From the NCBI RefSeq assembly GCF_021130785.1, contig NW_025776241.1, positions 124,001 through 188,000 of the forward strand: a DNA stretch of 64,000 nt, given 5' to 3'. The position numbers and the translations under genes were made by a program. The notes below the pieces were generated by a model. It had not been told where the DNA came from. It made no database searches and saw nothing but the letters and a program-made list of their open reading frames with translations. This DNA comes from Homalodisca vitripennis. Its lineage: Eukaryota > Arthropoda > Insecta > Hemiptera > Cicadellidae. How positions within the stretch are numbered: position 1 is the stretch's first letter; each line of letters opens with the position of its first letter. Shown piece by piece: positions 10,270 to 21,316 of this stretch.

Positions 10270-11288
10270 TGACATCTCACAAGTGACATCAGACAGGTCT
10301 CTTTTATATGTACGTGTCTAGTAATCCACTTATTGAGCCCAAGATTACATTTTGTTTTAGATATGGCAAAATCAACATGCTGAGACATTAACAGCCTGGA
10401 ATCAAGCAACATACCCATGTCTGTAACAATAATCTTTCATGCCACAGGCTGGTCATCAATAACATAAGGAAAGAGAGATGTATCGACCTCTTGAATAAAA
10501 GACATTACCAAAATCTACCCCAGGTTCAAGTGTAAAATAGGTATTGTCCTTAATCCACTGATCAATCCTATTAACAGGTTTGAAGAAGATGATGATGATC
10601 AGTACCAAGGATTGGCAATGATATTATTTTTGATGTCATCAGCATAAAGATTAACATTGCATTCTAAAACCGATACTATATCATTGATGAAAAGAAGAAA
10701 AAAGTAGTGGGGCAAGATTTAATCCTTATGGCGCCCCTGAGAATCCAGTGAAACAGTCAAACATTATGTCCCCAAACAATACTCTGAAAAGCCTTTGTTG
10801 CACATACAACTGTGTCCAAGAAACAAGATCTGCAGAGAAACCAAAAGCAGGCAGTTACATTAATATTAAATGGTGAGGGAGCTTATCAAAAGCTTTCTTT
10901 AAGTCAAAATATATGGTATCAACTTGCCCAAGACTTTCAACCATTGCACCATCAACAAGAAAAAGATAAATCAGATTACATATTATAGAATGCCCACTTA
11001 AAAAGCTATATTGATAAGGGAAAAACTATGGAATACTTTCCCATAAATATATTTGAACATGACGATAGTCACTGTAGGAACAGCAGTAGGATTCTCCTAA
11101 ACCTGTTCATATACTTCCAAAAGTTAACTGGATTAGACTTCATCTCCTCTTCAACATCCTGACAAAACATTTTCTTACAAAGAACTAGTTTAGCCTGGAC
11201 GTCTTTTCTGAGGCAGGAGCAAATTGCATAGTCAATAGGTTTATCAATCCTCCTGAATTGTCTATGGTCTGTTTTCTTCTGCTTAAAA
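10270..11288 (-). pseudogene. LINE (CR1/jockey-like) reverse transcriptase fragment
   Basis: Minus-strand translation shows the linker between endonuclease and RT (CSCLRKDVQAKLVLCK then SNPVNFWKYMNRFR, 11220-11110). It continues with DTIYFDLKKAFDKLPHHL (RT palm, 10920-10865), a degenerate SGVPQG region, the catalytic box CNVNLYADDIKNN (10670-10635) and a thumb-like stretch at 10560-10300. Numerous frameshifts separate the blocks. Its 5' truncation point falls inside the C-terminal tail of the PF20700 gene at 11288, consistent with a 5'-truncated insertion there. It differs from the RNase H-bearing LINE family found elsewhere in the window. Confidence 0.75.
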
Positions 11289-12100
11289 AAAAACAGGCCA
11301 GCCCCATAACTTGGATTGTCTGTGTCTTCTTCCTTGTCCTCCAGCTTCCTTTTAGATTGCCTCTTGGTCTGCCTTGCCCTTTTCTTTAATTCAGGAGAAG
11401 CGCGCATTGAATTTCGAAGCCTCTCGTTGTCTAGTAATTTCATTGTAGAAACAGTGTTGTTGCCAATAGAAATGGCCAATTTCTGTAGGACCTTACATTT
11501 AGTAATCTGTCCTGTATTAAAAGTTGAAACAGTTTCATAAGCTCCAAAATGTAAGGTCTTTATAGCCACAAATCCAGGTTTTGGTAGGCGAGCCCATATC
11601 GCACTTTTTACACTTTTGTTAGGGTTTTGGGTCTTTTTGTGTAAACACTTTTTCAAGAGATCAGGATCTGACGGCTCCTAAACACTGGCCTAATAAACTC
11701 CATAATAACTGAGGGGATATTATTTGTATGTTTGTATGTCTCACCACTTACAAGAGATCGTTGATACTTGCACCAACTTTCAGCGCCTTTTGTGCAAAGA
11801 CCATGTTAAGGATTTTTATCACTGGATGACTTGTGATAAAATAAAGCCCATATTCCTTGCTTCATCTCTTGAACTGTATTGCTCCTACTTATGGCTTGGC
11901 CATAATAGGCCTGGAGCTGGTCTATAGCACTTGATGAAAGGCGGTTTTTACCATTCAGTGGTTTACCATCAGCAAGTTTTATGGACTTATTATCGGACTT
12001 TAGTTTGCGTAGCCTAGTACCCATCCGCTTTTCTATGTGTCCAATACACTCTAATTTGTCTGTTAGGACATCTGCTCCATAAGGCATCATCTCCTTTACT
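11289..12100 (-). pseudogene. PF20700 transposase 'CE', C-terminal half
   Basis: The stretch 12090-11806 carries MMPYGADVLTDKLECIGHIE, KRMGTRLRKLK and NRLSSSAIDQLQAYYG. The stretch 11656-11289 carries KKCLHKKTQNPNKSVKSAIW (Glu replaced by Lys in the usually invariant NES) and a basic tail ending NPSYGAGLF. The sequence begins exactly at the DUF7869 element boundary (TSD TACT 12097-12100). Its missing N-terminal half is found 13.7 kb away at 25819-26740, so the two were one gene before that insertion. Confidence 0.85.
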
Positions 12101-12679
12101 CTGCCCTACTATGGAAAAAAAACCTTAACTCCACTTCGGCTAAAACTGAGATATTTAACAAAACGTAAAAATTAACATTTATATAAGTATTTTTTAACAC
12201 AAGAAAGTAAATAACCATTAAAGTTATTTAAAAAATATAAACTTTTTTCAATGCAGTTAAAAAAATGTATTATTATATTTTTCTATGAAAAAATGGACTT
12301 AAGGTCTTTTTGCCTCAAACTCCTCAATTTCATTAGTATTGAGAAAGCCTTATCCCCTCGTTTTATTGGCATGTTGAAATACAGTTGTTTGCTTTAACGA
12401 AAGACTCCTTGTAGAATTACTTAAATCTCAACATGTTTTTACAAATTTAACTATTTTTGACTTCTAAATTGTTCAACCAGTTGAAAGTGAATTTGCTGTA
12501 GATTTTTTTTCGTTGGTTAATAAAAATTATATTGGTTTGTTCTAACATAGCAATGCTTACCACTTCTAAAATATTCATTTAGCTACTTTTGAAAATAAAT
12601 CAGAACACAGGAATTAAAAATACAAGACTGTATTCATACATTGTTTATTACAACAAATGTCATATTACTATTAGGCTTC

Positions 12680-13030
12680 ACACTCCTCATTACCAAGCTT
12701 AGTAAATGATATCTTCATTTCCTTGAGAACAGCTCTGTACAAATCTTACGAGCACTTAACACTAGAGTGTTGAGACCTGAAATTCATATGCATGTTATGT
12801 ATGGTTATGTCACTGGGTAAATAACGCCTCAGTGGAGCATGCTCTCTTCTGTAATGAGCAATTGCTGGGTTAAATGATTCCACATGTTCTTTTATTATAT
12901 CTCTGTCCACTTTGGTTGAAGGGGTACTTTTACCTCGACCATCAGGTTTGATGTTAGTTGGCTCTTTATCAACAGATAAAACATTATGGAGAACTGTATT
13001 ATTGTTTTTTATGTAACCTAAAGTTGTTGG
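12680..13030 (-). pseudogene. DUF7869 protein of Y1, middle segment
   Basis: The segment translates as TLGYIKNNNTVLHNVL, DGRGKSTPSTKVDRDIIKEH, FNPAIAHYRREHAPLRRYLP and, after a break at about 12746, EMKISFTKLGNEECEAC. The order matches Y2 and Y3, where a KTFFLSTLGYDKNNDRVL-type block is followed by a basic linker, a SHY-x-R block and a Cys-rich block. Downstream to 12101 no further coding was seen, so the D-N-C-S-A-Q-N-K-N catalytic region is absent from this copy. Confidence 0.7.
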
Positions 13031-13133
13031 GGACAGGTACGTCCCTATGCTACCAATGTTAAATTTGCTATTTTTCGGTACCGTTTTAATAAAAAGTATT
13101 TGACCTAAGGGCTTGAAATTTGGTGTGCTTATT

Positions 13134-13654
13134 GGGTCATTCCATGTCAATTCAACCAGGTCATTTCACCAAACACCTCAGATTTTATGAAAACTTGGTA
13201 CATTTTGTTCTATATATAGAGATTAATAACACCACCAAATTTTAAATTTTTATCTCACATACTTTTTAGTTATGGCACTTTAAAGTTTGGTCGTTTCTCA
13301 GTTTCCGAGCATTGGATAGTGCCCAGTAAAACGTGTATTAGGATAGAAAAAAAAATTCTCATTCACTTATTTGACACCCAATCTTGGTGGAAATTTTTAA
13401 GGTAGGTTTATATAAGTATAAGGAAGTTAAAAAAATATATAACATAACCCTAAGCTAAGCATAAAATATTATATAAAAAAATATTTTTTGAACTTTTTTA
13501 CAATTTAAAAAACGGGAACATGGCTCAGAGTAAAATTTAAATATCTCAAAAAGGAAATGAGATAATCAAGAATTTTTTCCCCCCTAAATTATCTATATGA
13601 AATGGGCTTTAAATTTTAATAAAATAAAAGTTTTGTGTATTTTCTTCCTTCTAT
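13134..13654. repeat. X1 left long terminal inverted repeat
   Basis: Roughly 520 bases match 18839-19367 in inverted orientation with few indels. Shared landmarks include GCCCAGTAAAACGTGTATTA and the run ending CTTCCTTCTATT. Confidence 0.9.
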
Positions 13655-14135
13655 TTATTGATACCATTGAAAGTGACATTATATTACTTACGAGCAATGT
13701 GAAGTTCGCCTGGTTTCAATAAATGGGTATAGCTTGTTAAACAAGGATAAATTACATTTTTATGTTTGGAAATCATAATTCACCCTTTCACTGTACTTAT
13801 TTTAAGGCTTTGAAAGTTAATGAACCATTAGCTTTTCAATTAATTTTATGCACTCTGGTGAGAATTGATATGTTCTTCCAGTCGAGGTGTGTGGAGGCTC
13901 AACCACTGCAAGGATGTGTGGAATAGGCACATCACATATATCATCTCGTTTTGGCCAGTAAAATGAGGGGGGATGGTCCTGCTGGATGAAGAAATTTTAC
14001 TGTAGCGTCTCCATCTTCCTTGGCAACATTTGTTATTATCCCAAAGAACCAAAGATTGTCGTATTTACAAGCAATGTAGCGTGAGGGGTACAAATCTATT
14101 TCTCTTACATTTAAGGCCAACCCTCTCCTTAAATT

Positions 14136-14890
14136 TCATCAGTACTAATTCGCCTTGCTTCTAATGTTCCTGAAGAGTCCAAGGGTCTAAAGTTGTGAAA
14201 ACTTCTGGTACCTGGAAGAGTATTAAGGTTTTCAAAACGTGTTTCAAGCTGTCGGCGAACATCATCTGCTGATTCTTTTGAAATGAAATGGAAATTTATT
14301 TTGGATATGTTTGATTTACAAAACTCGTAAAAGGTAAGCTGCTGTTAGTATTTGATCTTGAAGAGGCCTTTGAAGACTTGCTTTTCTCGCCAACCTTTTA
14401 AACAGTTCCCCAATACCGTCACATTCAGTTTTGCCGTGGCTTGTAGCAAAGAAAGACCATTGGCCTTTAATTTTGAAGTCTTTTTCATGAAGTGAAAGGT
14501 TCATGAAGTTGTATTTGTTCTTGTACTGTCCGGCGCAACCCGTCACTGTAATAGTGAACATCCGTGACATTGGGATAATTTTCCTTGACATACTCTAACA
14601 GGGTTTCTTGTATTTTATAAACCATACAAACATCATGATTTAAGTCATCGGAGATTACACAATGTGATGAGACTATTTTTTCCTCGTCAACACAACATGT
14701 TAATAATTACTGGATGAACAGTACAGGAGTCTGAGGTCCAATGATAACCTGCACCTCATCTTGAATCACAAATGAGAAATTCTCTCACTAAAGTCCATTG
14801 ATATAATGGCTTCGTTTGGCGCACAGTTATCCTTTAAGCTTTTAAAATAGCTGGACTGGCTTTTTGCAATATAAGAATGAGGGATCAGTT
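14136..14890 (-). pseudogene. X1 transposase-like protein, C-terminal part
   Basis: The diagnostic block is YYSDG, then a one-base insertion, then CAGQYKNKYNFMNLSLHEKD (about 14565-14490), followed by WSFFATSHGKTECDGIG and KRLARKASLQRPL, then a weaker tail (FHFISKESADDVRRQLETRF) to about 14136. The D-G-C-A-G-Q-Y-K-N block with FFATSHGK-x-x-CDGIG is a hallmark I know from unnamed, repeated insect and hydrozoan proteins; no domain name is certain. The N-terminal part continues at 16738-17924 beyond the LINE. At least two frameshifts are present. Confidence 0.75.
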
Positions 14891-14901
14891 TTTCTATTTT
14901 T

Positions 14902-16692
14902 CATGGGGGGGCTGACAGGACATGCATGCTCAGGTTCTACAAGCCACCATCCGTTCCTGTCTAGATTATGGATGTCAAAGCATATGGGTCCGCAAGACCC
15001 AGTGCTCTCAAAATGCTTGACCCAGTCCATAATTCTGCTTTAAGACTGGCCACTGGAGCTTTTCGATCTTCTCCTATTAACAGTCTTCTCGCAGAAACGG
15101 GAGAACCCCCTCTTTCGCATAGACGACAACATCTGTCCCTAAACTATGTTCACGCTCTTTCAGGGAAGCCAGAAAACCCTGCGTTTGAACCGGTCCTGCG
15201 AAATCCACTCTATAATTCTTTCCTAGCGAGACCAAATCTTCCTTCACCCTTAGGCGTTAGGGCCAAATCCTACGCTTATGAAATAGGCCTAAACGATTAC
15301 CAGTTTAAAGTCGTTCATCAATGTGATATCCCACCCTGGAGCGTCTCAATGCCAAAAATTATTTTTAAATCTCTGTAGGTTTAAAAAAGTCTCCACTCCA
15401 GAAACAGTCTACCAACAAGAAATTCCGTCAAATTACTAGGCAGCCTCGCACCTTGCGATGTTGTCTACACTGACGGGTCAAAGGAACGTTGTAGAACTGG
15501 ATGTGTGCTTTCGTCACTGGGGTAAGACGATACGGATTTCGTCTCCCCAACGACTCTTCTATTTTCACGGCCGAATTAACAGCCATCCAAAAGGCCCTAA
15601 ATATAAAGTTTTCCTATGACTAAAAAATTGGTTATCTGCAGCGACTCCCTTAGTGGTATACAAAGCCATCAGCGACATGTTTTCAAAACACATCATCATC
15701 CGCGAAATATGGCACTCTTTGTCTTCCCTTCAGTCCGAAGGTGTGCTGTCTTCCTTGTCTGGGTACCTGGACACATTGAGTATCCGGAAACGAGCTGGCA
15801 GATAGAGGAGCTAAGGAAGCATTACAAACTCCAGCCCTTACACCGCACGGATGATTTCTTCCGACATTACCCGGTGAGTGAAGGCCAAACTGAAAGCCAA
15901 ATGGAATAGCGATTGGCGGGCAGTCGTCAACAACAAGTTACGGCTTATTAAAGACTGCGTTGGACTCTGGGAAACAGCGAACGCCTGAGTCGTCGTGAGG
16001 AGGTTGTGTTGTGTCGCGCCTGGCGGCTAGGCCACACGCTTCTCACACATGGCTTCCTCATGAGTAGAGATGATCCTCCGGTCTGCGACACATGTGACAC
16101 TGTCATTACTGTCAAAACATGTGCTTGTTGACTGCCCTCGCTATTCGGTACATAGGCGCAACTCGAATCTGCCGGCTTCGTTGAACGATATTCTTTGTGA
16201 CGACGAGACGGTAAACTCAAAGATTGCTGTGTTTTCTGAATGCAACGTCGGCTGATTAATAAAATATAATTTAAATTTTTAAATTTATTTATTCAGATTA
16301 TCTATTGTTGTTAATATTTATAAATTTTATTATTTATTTTATATATCATTATCTTGACAGCTGCCAAAATTAGCCCCTTTACAGCTAACTTGGTGGCAGT
16401 AAATTGTGTTAAGTTTTTACAGTTTATTTAATTAATGTTATGTAACCTTGTCCTTATTTATGTTCTATTTATCTTTTAGTCCTTATATAGGTTAAGACCT
16501 CTCTACAGTCTTTCCCTCGTCATATTTATTGTTATGTAGTTTTAAGTATAAATTATTTACTCACCTACTTGTCGTAATTCCTATTTTTGTTATATACAAT
16601 GTAATCTGTATGCACCTAATTGACACTACCAGATACGAGTAGGTGTCAATTCTTTCTTGAGGGCAATGATAACCTCAGCGTTTTTTTGCCCC

Positions 16693-16727
<35 letters not shown>
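14902..16727 (+). mobile_element. 5'-truncated copy of the RNase H-bearing LINE
   Basis: The copy begins GGGGCTGACAGGACATGC-like, matching position ~38740 of the full-length copy at 34428-40547, and ends in CCCCTTATA plus about 31 A residues. A 10-bp target duplication TTCTATTTTT flanks it at 14892-14901 and 16728-16737, so this is target-primed insertion with 5' truncation. It contains the end of the RT region, the RNase H domain in broken frames (CSDSLSGI at ~15640; VWVPGHI at ~15765) and the whole 3' untranslated region. The interrupted host gene is the X1 transposase. Confidence 0.92.
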
Positions 16728-16729
<2 letters not shown>

Positions 16730-16737
16730 CTATTTTT

Positions 16738-17924
16738 GTTGCCAACTCGTCAACAAATTCATCAATAGTTGAAGTTTGTGTTATCATCTGTGTCCTGTCT
16801 GTAGCTACCCACTGTTTGAATTCTATTCTATCATCTTCTTCATAGTTTTCAAACTTTGCTTGTAAGAATGTTGTCAGATTGTCTTTTGAGGGACATGTTT
16901 CACATCGCCTTAACATGCAGTTTTGAGTTGGATTTTCACATAAAAGAAGATTTTGTAGATCTTTGTGACTCTCTTCCAGTTGTGCTGCATGTATTAAGAG
17001 CAACACATTTTGATGAATAGTACACACACAAAACAGAGTGTGTTCCACTAGCACCAGCCAGAACACACCATTTGGACGAAGAGTACAAAAACTTGGAGAA
17101 CCCTATGTTTATGTCAGGATGTTCCCTTTTGAAGTTTGCAAATATTTCATTGAGGTTACTTAAAATTAATCTTTTCTTCTCATATTTTTTTCTTTCCCAG
17201 GCTTACTACATCTTTCATACCTGGCAAAACTCTTGATTGCTCGTCGCTTTGATAAAAAATTTGTGACCAACTCCACAACTTCAGGAACTGAGTTTCTTTC
17301 CTCTTCTTGATTCAGGTTCAGCCAAAAAGTCCTTTTTCTTTGTACAATTTTTGTGCCTGTCTAGCAGAATAATCAGACACTTCAAAGGCATCTTTGATTT
17401 TTGTTCTCGACCAATTCAGTGATGCTGGAAGCGTTAATAGTTGTATTTTCTTTTTTGATGAAAGTTTATTTACTTCACTTTTTATATTTTCAACAAGCAG
17501 GTCCATTTCATCTGCTTTTTGTTTCAGCTGTTTTTTGCAATTTAGGTATTTTTTGGTGGCAACTGAACATCTAAAACTGTTTCAATTTTCTTTTTTACAT
17601 TTTGATGCAGTTTTTCTAATTTATTTTGTGCATAACCAATTTTTGGAGTTTTCATTCAACGCATGTAATTTAAGAGGTGAACAAACCAATATCCGTTAAA
17701 GAGGAAATTTAGAGAGAATCAATAGCCTCTTCTTTTTGTAACTGAGTTTCAGTTTCAGTCGGCAGTGTAAAAAGATCATCATCATGTGATTCTTCTTCAC
17801 AGTCATTTGGAGTAGAGAATATATTTTTAGAGCAATTGGTGCACAACTTTTCCCCTGGTTTTACCTTTAAACCTTTTGTGATACAGGCCTGACTTTGCTG
17901 AATACTTACAACTCTTAAAGCCAT
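16738..17924 (-). pseudogene. X1 transposase-like protein, N-terminal part
   Basis: Reading from 17924: MALRVVSIQQSQACITKGLK and a C-x2-C pair (GEKLCTNCSKNIF), then an acidic stretch. Next come SKKKIQLLTLPASLNWSR and an HTH-like block TKIKDAFEVSDYSARQAQKL (17410-17340). After frameshifts follow HTLFCVCTIHQNVLLLIHAA, CMLRRCETCPSKDNL (Cys-rich) and EFKQWVATDRTQMITQTSTI to the LINE junction at 16737. The block order equals that of X2 on the plus strand at 51142-52670. Not intact. Function inferred as the transposase of the long-TIR element because it is its only gene. Confidence 0.75.
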
Positions 17925-17999
17925 TTTTAATGGGTTTCTTATGTTTTTTTAAAAGGATCACAACAGACTTTTTGGAGGAATTCGTACTTGGTCAAAAAT

Positions 18000-18838
18000 A
18001 AACTCTTATGATGCAAACAAATGTTAATTATTTCCTTATCATCTAATTCACTTCTTATTTTAATCAAGTGTGAGATTTTCTTCAGACAAATCACTAACAT
18101 TTTCTAGCCCTTTTTTTTGTAACATAAGTTAATTTGTGGCATTCTTTCAGTTTTAATAGCCCTATACTACACTTATTGTCCATTTCTAATTGATTTAAAA
18201 GCAGGTTAAATTTCTCTTCTTTACAAATGCATCATAAAACAAACGAAAATTTCAAAAATTAAGTTCAAAAATTTGATCTATACAAGTATATGGAATATCA
18301 TTAATCTTTGTATTAATATTAGGTTTTTTTTAAAGATTGGCACCTTAGTTAAAACTCAATTCAACACTCAGACACACACACTAACACAAATATCATAAAT
18401 CCAAAGAAAGGTAAACACACCACTTTTATAACCACCACAGCTTATAACACTGTTACCTCTTGGGACACTAGTAAACAGGACTGGCTCATAACTGTCAGAT
18501 ACACTGCCTAGAAAAGCAGCCTGTCATGACATGAAAACCTCGTGTTGCAACTTGCCCAGATTAGGAGGGTAGAATATCTGCCTGTTTATTTCTGTAGTCT
18601 AATCTATTTAAACATGAATGTTGACATTGAACTTAGGTACAGTACTGTGTTAAACTAAGCTTCTATATAAATATTATAATAATTATAATGTTTATATAGA
18701 ACATTATAATTATTAAAATGTTAAATTAAAATTATTAAAAATTTTATTTAATTTTCATTAACAATCTGTAGCCATTGAGACTGGTACAACCTCGCTTTGA
18801 TTGTAATTAATATATTGTAACTTGCAATGGCCTTAGTT
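18000..18838. other. Non-coding interior of X1
   Basis: AT-rich sequence between the transposase start and the right long inverted repeat. No coding segment or RNA gene was recognised; it probably holds the element's promoter and 5' leader. Confidence 0.5.
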
Positions 18839-19367
18839 AATAGAAGGAAGAAAATACACAAAACTTTTATTTTATTAAATTAAAGCCCACTTCATATAGA
18901 TAATTTAGGGGGGAAAAATTCTTGATTATCTCATTCCATTTTTGAGATATTTATTTAATTTTACGCTGAGCCATGTTCCCGTTTTTTAAATTGTAAAAAG
19001 TTCAAAAAATATTTTTTTTTATAATATTTTATGCTTAGCTTAGGGTTATGTTATATATTTTTTTTAACTTCCTTATACTTATATAAACCTACCTTGAAAA
19101 TTTCACCAAGATTGGGTGCCAAATAAGTGAATGAGAATTTTTTTTCTATCCTAATACACGTTTTACTGGGCACTATCCAAGGCTCGGAAATTGAGAAACG
19201 ACCAAACTTTAAAGTGCCATAACTAAAAAAGTATGTGAGATAAAAATTTAAAATTTGGTGGTGTTATTAATCTCTATATATAGAACAAATGTACCAAGTT
19301 TCATAAAAATCTGAGGTGTTTGGTGAAAAAATTATTTTTTTCTGGTTGAATTGATGTGGAATGACCC
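18839..19367. repeat. X1 right long terminal inverted repeat
   Basis: Inverted counterpart of 13134-13654; ends in TGGAATGACCC directly before the duplicated TATT. Confidence 0.9.
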
Positions 19368-19697
19368 TATTGCAATGACTAATATTGACAAAAATAAGGT
19401 GTTATAGACTTTTCCTAACTATAGTTTGTGTTTTATAACTTTTTTTATAAAGCGATAAAAAAATCGAATAGTTTTGAAACTTTATTTTTTTAAGAAACTA
19501 TTTTTTGAAATATTTTGCTATAAAACCTTATAATTGTTTATTATGTTATAAAGAACTCCTATGCAAAATTTCTTTGAATTTGGACCATTAGTTTAGGAAA
19601 AAAAGTGTACCAACGTTCGGAAAATGTGTATTTTCGGAAAAACACATTTAAAAATAAATTACGTATTTCTATGCAATTCAAAACAAACAACTTTCAT

Positions 19698-21316
19698 TCA
19701 ATAAGCTCCAGGGTCATAATCTGGATCATCTGAGCCTTCTTCATTTTCTACAAGCCTCCTCTTCCTATTTATCTTTGCTTGAGAAGCCCTTTTTTCAATT
19801 TCCTGTAGTTGTTTTTCAGCATGGTACACACGAACTTGATCTTGCGATTTTAGTCCAACAACACTGTTTGGTCCACAACTGCCACATAACTTCTGTAGTA
19901 CTTTTACTTTACTAAGGACACCCTCATTATAAGATATAACTGAGTCAAGCACTCCAATCTTTAGAGTAAATAGGCCTACAAATGTGTTTTTTGGTATCCT
20001 CGACCAAATCAGATTATTAAATGACTCATTTTGATTCTGAGTTTTCCCGTGCAAGCACTTTCTAAGCAAGTTGGGGTCAGCTAAATCTTTATAAATTGGT
20101 TTTATAGTTTCCATGACGACCATTGGTAAAACTTTTTTGGTGCTGGTAAATCAATTTTTAGGGCTTTTGCTCGATTGTATTTGCACCATGAGGTTGTTTC
20201 AGTAGGACAAAGTCCATGCAAAGGTTTTTCAGCGGTTGAAGCCTTATGGAAAAAAGTAGCCCATCCTGCTTTTTTCATGTTGTCAATATTGTCACTATTA
20301 TTTCTAATAGCTTCGCCATAATAGCTCTGTAGCTCATATATTACATTGTCTGTTAACCGATTTTTACCGCCAAGGGGTTTTTCCATCTTCCAACACCGTA
20401 CCTTTCATTTTTTGACAAAGTCTGCGCAGTCTGGTGCCCATCCTCTTCTGGATGTGACCAATACATTCCAGTTTTTTTTATCTCTATATTATCTCCATAG
20501 GGTTTCTTCTGGCTCACCACTGCAAATGATTTACTATCAATGTCCCCTAAATAGTTAGTGTACATGGCAGGATTACTCACTGTGTTAGAACGGTCATATA
20601 ATACTTCAACGCCTTGAATCTCCATGCCCCCACTAGTTCCTTTGTAGTTAGCTTGGCAGCCTTCATGGTTACCAATGTCCTTTCCTTTACAAATAAAGCA
20701 GTATTTGGACATACAATGAACATCCAAAACTTTCCCTGTGTCCAAGCTAGTAACAGTTACTACACCATTCAAGGTTAAAAATCCTCGCTTTTGCCAGCTG
20801 CCGTCAAAAATTACACTTATTTTATTGTCCCCATCATTTTCTGCTATAGCTTGCATAATAGCATTATTCATTGATTCATTAGCTACTTCACTTATGCATT
20901 TATACAGCTGTTTATCATACCTGTTAAATCTAGCAGGAGGTTTAGGTAAGTTCATAATGGAGCAGAATGTTTGGGCTGCCGCCCGACCTTTGCCGATATT
21001 TCGGCAAGCATAAACTAACCTAAGGTTATTTTTATAGAACTTAGACTCTGTAAGTTTTGAGGACATGAACTGTTTTTTAGCACTACAATTATTACAGGAC
21101 AGTTTTGATTTGGAAACTATTCCTCGGCGCATGCCTATGTCTTCCGAAAGTTCAATCAACAATTCTTTTGAACAACGTTTACATTTCGCAAATTCACCAA
21201 TTGCTTTACTTAGAATACTAATATTTACAATAACATTACCGTCTTGGAATGCATTGGGTGTATCATAATAATCATTGTCATCACTACACATACTCAAGTA
21301 CTGCAGTTTCTTCTTA
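19698..21316 (-). pseudogene. PF20700 transposase D, main coding block
   Basis: The stretch 21297-20353 is one long open segment with CKRCSKE and SCNNCS (zinc-binding Cys pairs), NNLRLVYACRNIGKGRAA, VIFDGSWQKRGFLTLNG, GTSGGMEIQGVEVLYDRS and TNYLGDIDSKSF (usual GDGDS altered to GDIDS). A frameshift near 20470 precedes the conserved GH-x-x-KRMGTRL stretch, which remains readable in another frame. A second segment (20386-20102) holds LGGKNRLTDNVIYELQSYYG and WCKYNRAKALK. The last (20123-19698) holds CLHGKTQNQNESFNN and ends DPDYDPGAY. The first exon is at 23811-23962, separated by a LINE whose 12-bp target duplication lies at 21305-21316. Confidence 0.9.

Larger units (their letters stand above)
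13134..19367 (-). mobile_element. Long-TIR DNA transposon X1 with 4-bp TSD TATT
   Basis: The element is bounded by about 520-bp inverted repeats (13134-13654 and 18839-19367), both starting GGGTCATTCCA. The target duplication TATT is at 13130-13133 and 19368-19371. The flanks join into the 3' untranslated region of PF20700 element D. It holds one minus-strand gene of an unnamed transposase-like family, itself split by a LINE at 14902-16727. Without the LINE the element is about 4.4 kb. Confidence 0.88.

Noticed and set aside
16626..16740. Reading frame with a run of phenylalanines continuing into the X1 protein
   Set aside because: The run is the poly(A) tail of the inserted LINE read on the opposite strand; not a real protein extension.
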